A model generated the notes under the pieces. That model had not been told where the DNA came from and made no database searches. It saw nothing but the letters and a program-made list of their open reading frames with translations. From NCBI RefSeq assembly GCF_000266885.1, contig NC_018020.1, forward strand, positions 2,418,001 through 2,482,000: a stretch of 64,000 nucleotides of DNA, in the 5' to 3' direction. This DNA is from Turneriella parva DSM 21527. Its GTDB lineage: Bacteria; Spirochaetota; Leptospiria; Turneriellales; Turneriellaceae. Shown here in pieces: positions 17,813-26,769 of this stretch; the stretch's first letter is position 1; every line of letters starts with the position of its first letter. The translations under genes were made by a program, and so were the position numbers.

Positions 17813-18526
17813 TCAATTTTTAACGCCGGTCTGTTGCTGGGTTGAACCGCCTGAATCGCTGACACCCATTTCGATTTTGAACTGTTTGACGAGTTCGGCG
17901 GCGCGAATTTTTTCGGCATCGGCTTCAATCGCCTCTTTCGCCTTGTCGCCTTTGCTGACCGCCATATCGAGTTTCACTTCGGCCATAGCGCTCTCTTTTT
18001 CGATACGCTTGACCATTTCGTCGTGTGTGTGGTCGACGCCGCCCGCGGTGAATTGTTCCATAGTGTCGGCGACTTCTTTCTGCCACTTCGCGCGCTTTGC
18101 GGTTTCAATCGCGTCGAGAGCTTCTTTGGTTTTTCTGTCGAGTTCTTTCATGAAAGCCACCTTGGCCTGTTCGCCTTTTTCTGCCGCGGCGTTAGCCTGC
18201 GCCAGCTGCTGGTCAAGTTTTGCCACCTGCGCCTTATTGTGTTCGAGCTGCAGCGCGTATTCAGCAGCGATGTCTTCGCGGTTCTGCCCGATCGCTGCCT
18301 TCACGTTTGCGATCAATTTCGCCTGTTCGCCTTCGAGCTTCTGTTTCTCTTTATCGACGAGCTTTGCGTTCGCGCGTAGCATCGCGATATTTTCGTTCAT
18401 CTTGGGTATCTTATCGCGCATGTCGCGAATGTTCTGTTCGAGAATCAAAGCGGGATCTTCCATTTCAGAAACCCAGCCGCCGAAAATGGAGCGCAGTGCG
18501 CGCTTAAAACGTTGCCATAAACTCAT
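17813..18526 (-). CDS. pspA: PspA/IM30-family membrane-stress protein
   Basis: A 237-residue, mostly coiled-coil protein. The N-terminus MSLWQRFKRALRSIFGG is the amphipathic membrane-binding helix, followed by EDPALILEQNIRDMRDKI, a hallmark of PspA/Vipp1, then long heptad helices and a glycine-containing C-terminal tail. The family coats and repairs the cytoplasmic membrane under envelope stress. No pspB, pspC or pspF gene is adjacent, so regulation must differ from the enterobacterial system. It is convergent with the RNA methylase gene. Confidence 0.9.
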   Translation of the reverse strand: MSLWQRFKRALRSIFGGWVSEMEDPALILEQNIRDMRDKIPKMNENIAMLRANAKLVDKEKQKLEGEQAKLIANVKAAIGQNREDIAAEYALQLEHNKAQVAKLDQQLAQANAAAEKGEQAKVAFMKELDRKTKEALDAIETAKRAKWQKEVADTMEQFTAGGVDHTHDEMVKRIEKESAMAEVKLDMAVSKGDKAKEAIEADAEKIRAAELVKQFKIEMGVSDSGGSTQQQTGVKN

Positions 18527-18648
18527 GGGTAAGGGTCATTCGGCCCAATCGCGGGGCAAGTCTTTTTATAGAAGTTTCTGGCCGGGAAAATCTACTTGTC
18601 TCGTTAAGGCCGGGCGCGAATCTGCATGCTTTGGCGGCGAGCCGAGAG

Positions 18649-19584
18649 ATGCAAGAGATACCCCTGCACCAAATCGACAACTTTATTCTGCTGCTGAAAT
18701 GGGCGCACCAAAAAGGTTTCGCCGTGGCCGAAGAGCACATCATGCAGCCGCTGCAGATGTATTTCGGCACCCGGGATACCGAGCCACGCGGTGACCTGGC
18801 GAAAAGCCTCGAGGCGCAGAGAAAAATGCGCGAATGGCGCATCGCCTCGAACATCTACAAGCACCTATTTCACGCCCATGCGTTTGAGGCCGATCACCAC
18901 CCGCTTGTGAGTACCCTGAATGCATTTCTACTCGACCTGCAGGGTGAAGCCGCACTGCGCAAAACAACGTTTGCCTACGAATTTTTCAAGGCGTATGAAT
19001 GGCCGCTCAAGAACCTTCAGTCGATTGTCTCGCAAGAGGTGATGACGGGCATTGAAAAGGTGTTCGATGCGCATGAAGACGTGCACGTCGTTGTGTCGCA
19101 TTCTCTGACGACCAACCAGCGTCAGGCGCTCAACGCCGAAGCGCGCGAGCTCTATAACCGCATAGAGCTCGCTTACGCGAGAGGCGATGAGGCACAGCTG
19201 AGTTATCTGCTCGCACAATTCACGGGCAGGTTTTGCAATTTTCCCGAAGTTGCATTTCGCGCTGAAGTCGACGAAATTATCGACAAGATCGTCGCCGACA
19301 ATGCCGCGTTCAGGCATGATATGCGGTCGCGCCTGGCCGTGAGGCTGTTTCAGGCGATCGCCCGCGCTGTCGAAAAAACGGACATCAAGACCGCAGTGCG
19401 GGGTATCACAACGTATGTTATCACCTTTCAAGACGATCTGAGTCTGCCCTACCGCAGCGAGCTCGATGCGATTGAAGAGAAGATGTACCGCTTCATAGAA
19501 CGGCACAACCTCTGGCATCGGGTAAAATTGAATACGGGTGGTGCCGCAAAAACGACAGCACCGCAACAGAAAGGACAACCATGA
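18649..19584 (+). CDS. Hypothetical helical protein upstream of a STAS-phosphatase pair
   Basis: A 311-residue soluble protein of unknown function, predicted mainly helical, with no signal peptide or membrane span. I recognise no family motif; notable stretches are EWRIASNIYKHLFHAHAFEADHH and RHDMRSRLAVRLFQAIA. ATG 18649 follows GAGCCGAGAG and is preferred to a TTG six codons earlier. Its stop overlaps the STAS gene start (ATGA), so the two are co-translated and probably act together with the RsbU-type phosphatase that follows, perhaps as a sensor or scaffold; that role is inference. Confidence 0.7.
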   Translation: MQEIPLHQIDNFILLLKWAHQKGFAVAEEHIMQPLQMYFGTRDTEPRGDLAKSLEAQRKMREWRIASNIYKHLFHAHAFEADHHPLVSTLNAFLLDLQGEAALRKTTFAYEFFKAYEWPLKNLQSIVSQEVMTGIEKVFDAHEDVHVVVSHSLTTNQRQALNAEARELYNRIELAYARGDEAQLSYLLAQFTGRFCNFPEVAFRAEVDEIIDKIVADNAAFRHDMRSRLAVRLFQAIARAVEKTDIKTAVRGITTYVITFQDDLSLPYRSELDAIEEKMYRFIERHNLWHRVKLNTGGAAKTTAPQQKGQP

Positions 19585-19916
19585 GCATACGCATCAACAA
19601 GCGCAGCAACGATAAATACCTGATCTACCAGCTTGAAGGTCGCCTCGACACCGCCGGTAGCGCCGTGCTGAAGCTTGAACTCGACATGGAAACGCAGAAC
19701 CCCTCATGCAGCATTATTCTGGATATGAGCCATGTCAGCTTCATCAGCTCGGCAGGTATCGGTGTCACTGTAAAATCGCACTCGCTTTTGAAACAAAAGG
19801 GCTTTGAGATACGCGTTGCGGCACCGAACGACGAGGTGAAAAAAATTTACGACCTTCTGGGTTTCTCACACGTTATTCGGCTCTACGCGACGCTCGGCGA
19901 TGCCTTGAAGGATTAA
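19581..19916 (+). CDS. STAS-domain anti-anti-sigma factor
   Basis: A 111-residue single STAS domain: YLIYQLEGRLDTAGS, then SIILDMSHVSFISSAGIGV, where the first Ser of SSAGI is the usual phosphorylation site, and KIYDLLGFSHVIRLY. In partner-switching systems the unphosphorylated form binds an anti-sigma kinase and frees a sigma factor or other client. It overlaps the upstream gene by 4 bp and sits 6 bp before an RsbU/SpoIIE-type phosphatase, its expected activator. No RsbW-type kinase is present nearby. Confidence 0.9.
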   Translation: MSIRINKRSNDKYLIYQLEGRLDTAGSAVLKLELDMETQNPSCSIILDMSHVSFISSAGIGVTVKSHSLLKQKGFEIRVAAPNDEVKKIYDLLGFSHVIRLYATLGDALKD

Positions 19917-19922
19917 CCACGC

Positions 19923-21428
19923 GTGCAAGCTGGTCGCCGTCGCAGAATCTCCATTGTCACCAAGATATTTTCTGTCTTTCTTGCGATCACGGCGCTCGAT
20001 ATCTCTCTCATCTATATTCTGATCGGCAGTGGACAAATTGATCTCATTAGCCGCAATGGGCTCTTGATGGCTGAAAACTCCGCGCTGCGTATCGCGCATG
20101 AGCTACGTTCGCCGATGATGCTGGCGAATCTAAAAGACGTATCGGCCGGGCCGTTGGTGCAGAAATTGCGGGCTGAGGGTTTACCAGGGCTAAAAAGCTG
20201 CGGTATCAACCGAGGCGACGAAAAATTGGCGGCGCCGCTCATGCCGCAGGTCGTCAAGGCGCTGCGCCTTTATGAATCGGAACGCAGACTTTTTATTGCC
20301 GACCTCAATCGCACCGATTTTACCGCAAATCTTTTTGTGCCTGTGGCGACGGGCGAGGGGGTAGCCGATACCGTGCTCACCTGTTCGCTCGAGCTTGCCT
20401 CATTGCGTGAATCATTTCAGAGGCTGATGCACCTTGCTCTGGTCATTCTCGCGGTGACGCTTTTGGCGCAGGCAGTTCTTGCGCTTTTTGTTTACCGGGT
20501 CATTATTCGACGCTTGCGCTCGCTAGAGGGTGCCTCGCAGAAGCTTGCCGCAGGCGATTTTTCAGGTGAGTATAAAGAAGTTGGTCGTGCTGACGAAATC
20601 GATAATCTGGCCGAAACGTTTTACCAGATGAAAGACGCGCTCGCCGACAAAACGCGCGTGCTCGAAGATACCCTTCTGCGCCTCGAAAAGGCTAATTTCG
20701 ATCTTGAAGGCGACCTGATTCTCGGCGAAGAGATTCAACGCAGCATTCTGCCAGAGGCGGGTACAGGCAAAACTATCGAGTGGGTTGCAACCTATCGCCC
20801 GGTCGGCCGGGTTTCAGGCGACTTCTATGATGTTTTTGAGCTTCCCGGTGGCGCAACAGGCATTTTGCAATTCGATGCGTCGGGCCATGGTGTACCGGCG
20901 GCGCTCTTAACCATGATGGCGAAAATTTCATTTGCAGAAGCTGTGCAGAAACACGCGACTCCGGCGCTGGCAATGGCTCATGTCAACGACGAGCTTTCGT
21001 TGCACCTGCAGAAGACCGGCAATTTTCTCACCGCTTTTTACGCCGTTATTTCGCAAGAAGGAAAGTTGACTTACTGCAATGCTGCGCACACACAGGTTTT
21101 GCTGCTGAAAGAAAATGGCATGTGCGAACTCTTAGACCCCACATCGCTCAGTGTCGGTTTTGCACCGCTCGGCGGAGCAGATTTTCACAATGGTGAAGCA
21201 ACATTTGCGCCGGGCGACAGGCTGCTGATCTACACTGACGGAGTTACCGAGACACGTGACAGTCAGGGTGTGGCATTTGGTCTCGAACGGCTCGCGAAGC
21301 TGGCCGGTGAACATGCGGCCAAACCCCTGATCGAGATGCACAAAACAATCGAGACTGAATGGCAGTCGGCAGTCTCCCCAAAGGCAATTGAAGACGACGT
21401 GACTCTGCTCAGTATCGCACGCATCTAG
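19923..21428 (+). CDS. Membrane HAMP-domain PP2C phosphatase (RsbU/SpoIIE type)
   Basis: A 501-residue membrane sensor. A first transmembrane helix near residue 15-35 (FSVFLAITALDISLIYILI), a periplasmic segment of about 140 residues, a second helix (LALVILAVTLLAQAVLALFVY), a HAMP linker, a short coiled coil and a C-terminal PP2C-like domain: RPVGRVSGDFYDVFE, LQFDASGHGVPAALL and DRLLIYTDGVTETRD with the metal-binding Asp residues. It should dephosphorylate the neighbouring STAS protein in response to an extracytoplasmic signal. The start is GTG at 19923. The next gene begins directly after the stop. Confidence 0.9.
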   Translation: MQAGRRRRISIVTKIFSVFLAITALDISLIYILIGSGQIDLISRNGLLMAENSALRIAHELRSPMMLANLKDVSAGPLVQKLRAEGLPGLKSCGINRGDEKLAAPLMPQVVKALRLYESERRLFIADLNRTDFTANLFVPVATGEGVADTVLTCSLELASLRESFQRLMHLALVILAVTLLAQAVLALFVYRVIIRRLRSLEGASQKLAAGDFSGEYKEVGRADEIDNLAETFYQMKDALADKTRVLEDTLLRLEKANFDLEGDLILGEEIQRSILPEAGTGKTIEWVATYRPVGRVSGDFYDVFELPGGATGILQFDASGHGVPAALLTMMAKISFAEAVQKHATPALAMAHVNDELSLHLQKTGNFLTAFYAVISQEGKLTYCNAAHTQVLLLKENGMCELLDPTSLSVGFAPLGGADFHNGEATFAPGDRLLIYTDGVTETRDSQGVAFGLERLAKLAGEHAAKPLIEMHKTIETEWQSAVSPKAIEDDVTLLSIARI

Positions 21429-22706
21429 ATGCAGAGTCCCGTTTACAGACCTTCGTTTTACCATGCGGTTATGCTGCCGCTGGCTTTACTGTCGTTGGTA
21501 GCGGCGCTGAGCTTTTTGCGTTACACGACTGAAGTGCAGACCCATGAGCTGCAGTTCAGGCTAAACGCCTTGTCGCTGCGGGAAAGCGCAGTCGATGCTT
21601 CAGACCTGTTGGTGCGACTGAAGGCCGAGCAGTCCCAGAACGGCAGATATTTTAAGCCGCAATCGCTGCCAGTACAGGAACTGCAGAATCTTGCCGCTTT
21701 CGGTGAACATGCCGAACCAGCTGCGCAAGCTGGCGGCCCGACCGTGCCAGAACAGCTGGTGCGCCGGGTCATAGCGGCGCTGCAACGCCTCGCGGGTATA
21801 GATCCGCCTGCTCATATTTACGCTGCAAATGGCGTCGATCTGCTGACCTTGGGGTATAATCTTGAACGGCGGCGATACTTCGCCGAGGCACTCGTCACGT
21901 TCAAGAAAGTTATCGGCAGCGACACGCGGGCAGATGTTGATGACTTTGCGCGGTTGCACGCCGGGTACTGTCTTTTCTTTTTGGGTGAATACACGTTGGC
22001 ACGCGCAGAATGGCAAACGACGCTGAAATCCTCAATGCCGCAGAATCAACACCTTGCTGCGCGGCTGATCGCCTGGCTTGACACTTTTGAAAAACAGCGC
22101 ACGCAGGCCGTGCGCCTGGCGAGCGCGCGGCGCCGCGCCGAATCTCTCTATGGCATTCTGGCCTATAAAGAAAGTTTAGAGGCGTTACTCCTGGTTGCCG
22201 AGAATCGTCGTGACCCGGATTATCATTATTTGCGTGGCCGGGTTTATGAAGGTCCGGGAAAATTCGCGGCCGCAGCAGAAGAATATGCGCGCACGCTCGC
22301 CCTGGCACCGAAAAGTGGGGCCGCTCAGCTCGCCAACCGGCGACTTTTGCTCATGGGGTCGGTCTACCGCAACGACAGGCGCCTGGCCGAAGCGGCGACC
22401 AAGCGCGCTGAAATCTTCGGCGACACGAGCTTTCTGGCGGCTATCGGCCAGCTCGGCCAGAGTGCAAACGCCACTGACACGAGCCTTGCCGGCGAGGCAG
22501 TTTACCGGCAGATTCTGGCGACACAAAGTGCGCCGCCCGTGGCAGCATTGGTTCGCACCGTGCGCGTCAGAACGCATGACGGTGCAGTGATTACCGGTCG
22601 CCTCACCGCAAGCAATGCCACACACGTCGTGATTGTCAATGAAAGCGGGCGTCTGCGCATTCCCCGTTCTGACATCTCGTCACAAGAAAACGTGTCCGGT
22701 AAATGA
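21429..22706 (+). CDS. Membrane-anchored TPR protein with a C-terminal NGD/SGR-type module
   Basis: A 425-residue protein with one N-terminal membrane helix (HAVMLPLALLSLVAALSFL), a helical body with TPR-like repeats (YFAEALVTFKKVIGSDTRADVDDFARLHAGYCLF; YLRGRVYEGPGKFAAAAEEYARTLALAP) and a C-terminal stretch from about residue 378, VRTHDGAVITGRLTAS to IPRSDISS, that matches modules in two later genes. ATG 21429 directly follows the phosphatase stop. Function unknown; a periplasmic scaffold linked to the phosphatase or the sigma-factor genes is plausible. Confidence 0.75.
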   Translation: MQSPVYRPSFYHAVMLPLALLSLVAALSFLRYTTEVQTHELQFRLNALSLRESAVDASDLLVRLKAEQSQNGRYFKPQSLPVQELQNLAAFGEHAEPAAQAGGPTVPEQLVRRVIAALQRLAGIDPPAHIYAANGVDLLTLGYNLERRRYFAEALVTFKKVIGSDTRADVDDFARLHAGYCLFFLGEYTLARAEWQTTLKSSMPQNQHLAARLIAWLDTFEKQRTQAVRLASARRRAESLYGILAYKESLEALLLVAENRRDPDYHYLRGRVYEGPGKFAAAAEEYARTLALAPKSGAAQLANRRLLLMGSVYRNDRRLAEAATKRAEIFGDTSFLAAIGQLGQSANATDTSLAGEAVYRQILATQSAPPVAALVRTVRVRTHDGAVITGRLTASNATHVVIVNESGRLRIPRSDISSQENVSGK

Positions 22707-22821
22707 ACCGGCAGACTCTTCCCTTTATGGGCAGGGGTATAGCAAAAAATCGGTGTCGCCAGCCGCTTGTTCCCTGTAAAATTGTTGTGCGAGCTATGCT
22801 CGATCAGATTCTGGCGGTGCG

Positions 22822-23355
22822 GTGGCACGGCAAAAAGAACCAGATGAATTGCTGCGCGACCTCTTTAACAGCGAGGGGGCCCGTTTGTACGGCTATCTCG
22901 TAAAAAAAGCGGGCGCCGACCTGGCGCAAGATATTGTACAGGAATCCTTTACCCGTCTCTACGTTCGGTTAAGCCGTTCGGCGGATATAGCCAATGCGCG
23001 AGCCTATCTTTACCAGATTGCAAGGCATCAGCTTTTTCATGAATCGGCTTTCGCAAAGCGCTACGCTGGTGGCGACGCCCTGCTTGAAAACCTGGCCGCC
23101 GATGCCGCGCCAGGTGACGCGGGCGACCGTGAACTCATGCAGGCATTACAAGACTCGGTGGGCACGCTCGCCGCAAAAGAGCGTGAGTTGTTCGAAATGC
23201 GCTGGTATCTTGGCCTCACCCAGGCTGAAATCGCCGTTGCACTGAAGAAAAGCGAAAGGCAGATTCGCCGCGATATCGAAAAACTTGTGACGAAACTGCG
23301 CGCAGAATTGCGCGGCAGAGGCTGGCTGAATGCCGTAGAGGCACTGCAGGGTTAA
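22822..23355 (+). CDS. ECF-type RNA polymerase sigma factor
   Basis: A 177-residue sigma-70 relative with region 2 (LAQDIVQESFTRLYVRL, ARAYLYQIARHQLFHE) and region 4 (LAAKERELFEMRWYLGLTQAEIAVALKKSERQIRRDIEKLV, a helix-turn-helix). The usual ECF size and lack of region 3 fit. Start is GTG at 22822. The stop is 2 bp before a FecR-like gene, the typical sigma-regulator pair. It may direct transcription of the downstream outer-membrane gene and itself; no promoter motif could be verified. Confidence 0.9.
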   Translation: MARQKEPDELLRDLFNSEGARLYGYLVKKAGADLAQDIVQESFTRLYVRLSRSADIANARAYLYQIARHQLFHESAFAKRYAGGDALLENLAADAAPGDAGDRELMQALQDSVGTLAAKERELFEMRWYLGLTQAEIAVALKKSERQIRRDIEKLVTKLRAELRGRGWLNAVEALQG

Positions 23356-23357
23356 CG

Positions 23358-24263
23358 ATGAAAAAAAACGACCTGGCAAATGACATACTCCAATTTCTGC
23401 AAGAAGAGAATGGTACCCCAAGGCCGGGCTCTGCGGCAGAGGCGCCCGTGCGCGCGACGCGGTCAAAAATTGATCAGGCGCCGCCGGCTGCCGTTTGGCA
23501 GGGCATACAGGCGAATATCGCAGCAGGTGCCGGGGCGCCCACGCTCTTGCAGAGATTAAAAGAGTTCATGTCAACGCCTGCGGCCCCGGTTTTTGCGGTG
23601 GCGCTTGCCGCCACAATCGGCGGTGCATTCTTTCTTATGAACCGCGCGACAGCCCCGTTGCAGGTGCCCCTGGTTGAAATTACCGCTGTTCAGCCGCAGA
23701 AAGCAGGCACCGTGATTGTTGCCCGTGGCCTGCGCATCGAATCGGTGAGCGGCGGCAGCATCGAGCGCATCTCGGGCAATGCCGACAAGATTGTTCTGCA
23801 AACCGGTAACTGGTCAGTAACGTTGCAGCATGCTGAACTAGAGCGCCGCACGCAGTTTATATTTCCCGGCGGTGCACTCGAACCACTCGGCACTGCATTT
23901 ACCATTCAAATCTCCCCAACGGGAACCGCAGTCAGCCTCACCGAAGGCAAAATTCGGCTTATGGAATTTGATGCCGCAGCGAAATCGTGGCGCGCGCGTG
24001 AACTTGCGGCTCCGTTTGCCGCTGTGGTCGGCGCACAACCTATCGAACGAGATCTGCCCGAGGCAGCGAAGCCAGTCGAAGAACCGAAGTCCGTTTCACG
24101 CTATGCACGCCTTGCGGGCAAGAGCGTGGCCGTCGAACTCAAGAATGGTGACAGGCTTTCTGGTAAAGTTGTCGCGACATCGCAGGGTAAGGTGGTTCTC
24201 GAAAGTTCAGCGGGTCGAATGACGGTGCGCGAGAGCGATATTCTAAACATCGCGGTGAACTAA
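23358..24263 (+). CDS. FecR-domain membrane protein, probable sigma-factor regulator
   Basis: A 301-residue protein. A cytosolic N-terminal part (about 70 residues), one transmembrane helix (TPAAPVFAVALAATIGGAFFLM), then a periplasmic FecR-type beta domain (GTVIVARGLRIESVSGGS, IFPGGALEPLGTAFTIQ, VSLTEGKIRL), and at the end NGDRLSGKVVATSQGKVVL to VRESDILNI, the same small module found in the neighbouring genes. Its topology and adjacency suggest it controls the ECF factor, though iron transport genes typical of Fec systems are absent. The next gene starts 1 bp after its stop. Confidence 0.85.
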   Translation: MKKNDLANDILQFLQEENGTPRPGSAAEAPVRATRSKIDQAPPAAVWQGIQANIAAGAGAPTLLQRLKEFMSTPAAPVFAVALAATIGGAFFLMNRATAPLQVPLVEITAVQPQKAGTVIVARGLRIESVSGGSIERISGNADKIVLQTGNWSVTLQHAELERRTQFIFPGGALEPLGTAFTIQISPTGTAVSLTEGKIRLMEFDAAAKSWRARELAAPFAAVVGAQPIERDLPEAAKPVEEPKSVSRYARLAGKSVAVELKNGDRLSGKVVATSQGKVVLESSAGRMTVRESDILNIAVN

Positions 24264-24264
24264 A

Positions 24265-25281
24265 ATGCGGATATTCTTGGCTTTGCTGGTATGTACTCCC
24301 GCGCTCATGGCGACGGTGATTGTGCAAAAAAACGGAGATGTCATCAGCGGGCGCATTCTACAAGAGCGCAAAGACCGTTATATCTTTCAAAGCCCTTATG
24401 GCAAACTACAGATTGCCAAGGCAAATGTCAGCAAGCTTATTCTCGATGAAAAACAAATCGAGCTGCAAGATGTGAAGTATAAAGACCAGACGGTTAAGGC
24501 GAGACTCGTGGCACAAGACGACAAGACATCGGTATTCTTGACCGACGACGGCCGTACGATTCGTACCGACGCGCCAACCAGTACAGCAACTGATGATAAA
24601 GCCGAAAAACGCGATACGTGGCTTTTTGCTGCGTCAGGCATGTACGGTTTTTCAACATTTCAAAGGCTTTCGACCGATGGGCCACCCGGTTTTGATCAGG
24701 CATTTGCCGCCGGTGCCTTTGGGGCCCAGCTGACCGGGCACTACACTTTCTCCCCCATCTGGGGCGTGGGTGTTGCGACGGCCTTCTACCGCCATGTGCT
24801 CGTGCAGACGGTGCCACAACCCGGCGCCCCCCCCGATTATGAGGCGACTGCGGCGCATGCGTCGGTTTTTGTTTCGCCATCGTTGGTCGTCTCGCTGCTC
24901 GGTAATCTAGGCTCTAAAAAGAGTGCCCACGATATTCGCCTCGAGGTTCAACCAGGGTATTCGTTAAATGAGGCAAACCTTGATCTTAGGTTTATTCCAC
25001 CCACGAATCCTTTTCCCGCTAGCGCCGCAGCTGCGGGAAAGACATCGGCTTTCACCCTGCAAGGCCAGCTTTCATACTCATATAGTCTCTCTGAATCGTT
25101 GCGCTTAAGGCTCGGCGCCGCTTATTATCGGGTCTTTTACGATCGTATCTTCGACGGCACGCTTCAAAACGGCTCAGCAATACCAGGTGGTTTTACTGCC
25201 GATTTTGAGCGAGCCCTGAAGAGTCCCGCGCAGAACCCTCAGATAATTTCAATAACTCTGGGTGCAGAAATTGGTTTTTGA
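24265..25281 (+). CDS. Outer-membrane barrel protein with N-terminal NGD/SGR-type module
   Basis: A 338-residue exported protein. A short signal (MRIFLALLVCTPALMA) is followed directly by QKNGDVISGRILQERKDRYI to IAKANVSKLILDE, the module shared with two upstream genes, with a possible second degenerate copy (QTVKARLVAQDDKTSVFL). From about residue 110 the chain has barrel-like strands (WLFAASGMYGFSTF, GHYTFSPIWGVGVATAFY, LQGQLSYSYSLSESLRLRLGAAYYRVFY) and a terminal Phe in LGAEIGF, as many outer-membrane proteins do. It is the last gene of the sigma-FecR run and a likely target of that sigma factor. Confidence 0.75.
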   Translation: MRIFLALLVCTPALMATVIVQKNGDVISGRILQERKDRYIFQSPYGKLQIAKANVSKLILDEKQIELQDVKYKDQTVKARLVAQDDKTSVFLTDDGRTIRTDAPTSTATDDKAEKRDTWLFAASGMYGFSTFQRLSTDGPPGFDQAFAAGAFGAQLTGHYTFSPIWGVGVATAFYRHVLVQTVPQPGAPPDYEATAAHASVFVSPSLVVSLLGNLGSKKSAHDIRLEVQPGYSLNEANLDLRFIPPTNPFPASAAAAGKTSAFTLQGQLSYSYSLSESLRLRLGAAYYRVFYDRIFDGTLQNGSAIPGGFTADFERALKSPAQNPQIISITLGAEIGF

Positions 25282-25301
25282 CCGCTGTGCGGTCAAAAAC
25301 C
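25273..25301. terminator. Bidirectional terminator, 13-bp perfect stem
   Basis: GGTTTTTGACCGC at 25273-25285 and GCGGTCAAAAACC at 25289-25301 with a TGT loop. It covers the stop codon of the outer-membrane gene and separates it from a convergent lipoprotein gene. Confidence 0.7.
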
Positions 25302-25308
25302 AGCCAAA

Positions 25309-26151
25309 TCACTTAGGATAATAAAACGGCAGGCTAACTGTCTGTTCCATGACGGCGAATTCGACTGCCGAGGTGAAGCGGTAGTCGGTGGTCTTGAGGT
25401 CGCGCAATTTCGGAGCGAGTTCTATTACATTGCGGCCCGAGAGATTCACTGGAATCGTGACCGTCGAATCGGCCTGAGCGGCGAGCTGCTGGTCATTTTT
25501 GACGCCGTTGATCACGCGGGTACCGGCAGCGGTGAAGTCGTATTCAATCTTGGGTATTTTCATCGCAAACGGATTCGGGTTGCGCACGTTAAACTTCAGC
25601 GAGAACGTCGCCTGTGGGTTCAACGGATTCGCCATGTTCATGCGCTCGAAATCGAGTGAACCGAAATGCACCTGGGGCAACTTGGGCACAGGCACCACTT
25701 TCGACGCTTCGATCGGCACGTTGATAGACCCGACCAGGTCGTTGATGTAGATACCGACGGCACCGGTAAGGCCAATATTCACCGAATCTTTCTTCGCAAA
25801 ATCGAAAATGGCTTCAACCGTTTCGACATAACGCACACGCTGCACAATCGTGAAGTTTGTGCTGTCGTTCGCCTTGATCACGACATTCTTGTCGTTCTGC
25901 AGGTCGACCATACGCTTGCCGTCTACACTGATCTGAAACGCGAGTTTATTGAACGTGATACCGAAGCCAACCTTATTGCGTATCGTGTAGATGTATTCGA
26001 GGTCAGCGCCTTCAAAATCGAAACCTCGAAGGTTAACTTCTTTCAATGAAATATCAGGCGTAAATTCGCTGAAGCGCCCTTGCAGAAGAGCGCACGAGGT
26101 GAAGGTGAAAACAGAAAAAACTGCCAGCGCAGCCCAAATTTTTCGTCGCAT
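25309..26151 (-). CDS. LEA14/WHy-type lipoprotein
   Basis: A 280-residue lipoprotein. The signal ends in the lipobox-like FTFTSC (Cys near residue 20). The mature part carries two LEA-2/WHy-like beta domains, seen in LEYIYTIRNKVGFGITFNKLAFQISVDGK and FSLKFNVRNPNPFAMKIPKIEYDF, where the NPNP motif is typical. The LEA-14 fold is found in bacterial envelope lipoproteins of unknown role. ATG 26151 opens the signal; a TTG five codons upstream is rejected. Confidence 0.78.
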   Translation of the reverse strand: MRRKIWAALAVFSVFTFTSCALLQGRFSEFTPDISLKEVNLRGFDFEGADLEYIYTIRNKVGFGITFNKLAFQISVDGKRMVDLQNDKNVVIKANDSTNFTIVQRVRYVETVEAIFDFAKKDSVNIGLTGAVGIYINDLVGSINVPIEASKVVPVPKLPQVHFGSLDFERMNMANPLNPQATFSLKFNVRNPNPFAMKIPKIEYDFTAAGTRVINGVKNDQQLAAQADSTVTIPVNLSGRNVIELAPKLRDLKTTDYRFTSAVEFAVMEQTVSLPFYYPK

Positions 26152-26205
26152 CGCCGACTGCCCCAAACGTGAAAGGGGGCGTCAAGATTTTTGCATTTAC
26201 CAGGC

Positions 26206-26249
26206 GCGATAGAGAACGTAACCGCGTAAGCGGTTTGGTTCTCTATCGC
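26206..26249. other. Long two-part hairpin downstream of the 158-residue protein gene
   Basis: GCGATAGAGAAC at 26206-26217 pairs with GTTCTCTATCGC at 26238-26249, and inside it ACCGC at 26221 pairs with GCGGT at 26230. It follows the minus-strand stop at 26252 and precedes the LEA-type gene. Probable mRNA 3'-end structure; it lacks a U-run on either strand. Confidence 0.5.
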
Positions 26250-26251
26250 AT

Positions 26252-26728
26252 CTAAAAACTACCCACGTTCACAATTCGCGGGGCGCCACCTTCGGGAGCA
26301 ATAATCGAGACAGGCGCAGGCATGCCCTTTGCAGGGTCGTCTTTCGCTATCCAGATTTTGTAGCGGGGGCCGGCAATCTTTTGCAGGCCATAACCTTCGC
26401 CGCGCGAGATCGTCTTGTTCACGCGGGTAATCACCACCGGATACTGGTAGTGCTTAAAGTTGTTGTAGTCTTTCTTAAAGCCGAACTGGACCGTGTTCGA
26501 GGTCAGGCTGCCGTTATCGTTCACGAGCGAGCCACCGGCGAGGGGCCTAAACGCGGTCGCTGCTTCGTCGATGCTTTTGCTCTCTTTCAGCAGCTTTGCA
26601 TAGGCATCGACCACTGCTTTCACGTCTGCGGGCAAATCGCTCACGGGAATATCGTCTGCTTTATTCTGCGCGAAGAGCAGCGCCGAAGCGAATATGATCG
26701 AGATCGTGGTTAATCCTGCTTTTGTCAT
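26252..26728 (-). CDS. Small exported protein of unknown function
   Basis: A 158-residue protein with a signal peptide (LTTISIIFASALLFAQ) and no recognised domain. The mature chain contains ADVKAVVDAYAKLLKESKSIDEAATAF, then FKKDYNNFKHYQYPVVITRVNKTISRGEGYG. ATG 26728 is chosen because the signal starts there and AAAGG lies just upstream; the longer frame from 26830 overlaps the DUF2461 gene. It is probably periplasmic. It sits 41 bp after the DUF2461 gene in the same direction. Confidence 0.65.
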   Translation of the reverse strand: MTKAGLTTISIIFASALLFAQNKADDIPVSDLPADVKAVVDAYAKLLKESKSIDEAATAFRPLAGGSLVNDNGSLTSNTVQFGFKKDYNNFKHYQYPVVITRVNKTISRGEGYGLQKIAGPRYKIWIAKDDPAKGMPAPVSIIAPEGGAPRIVNVGSF

Positions 26729-26769
26729 GGCCTTTTGTAGCCGACCGTTGCTTGATGTAAAGTGATTTG

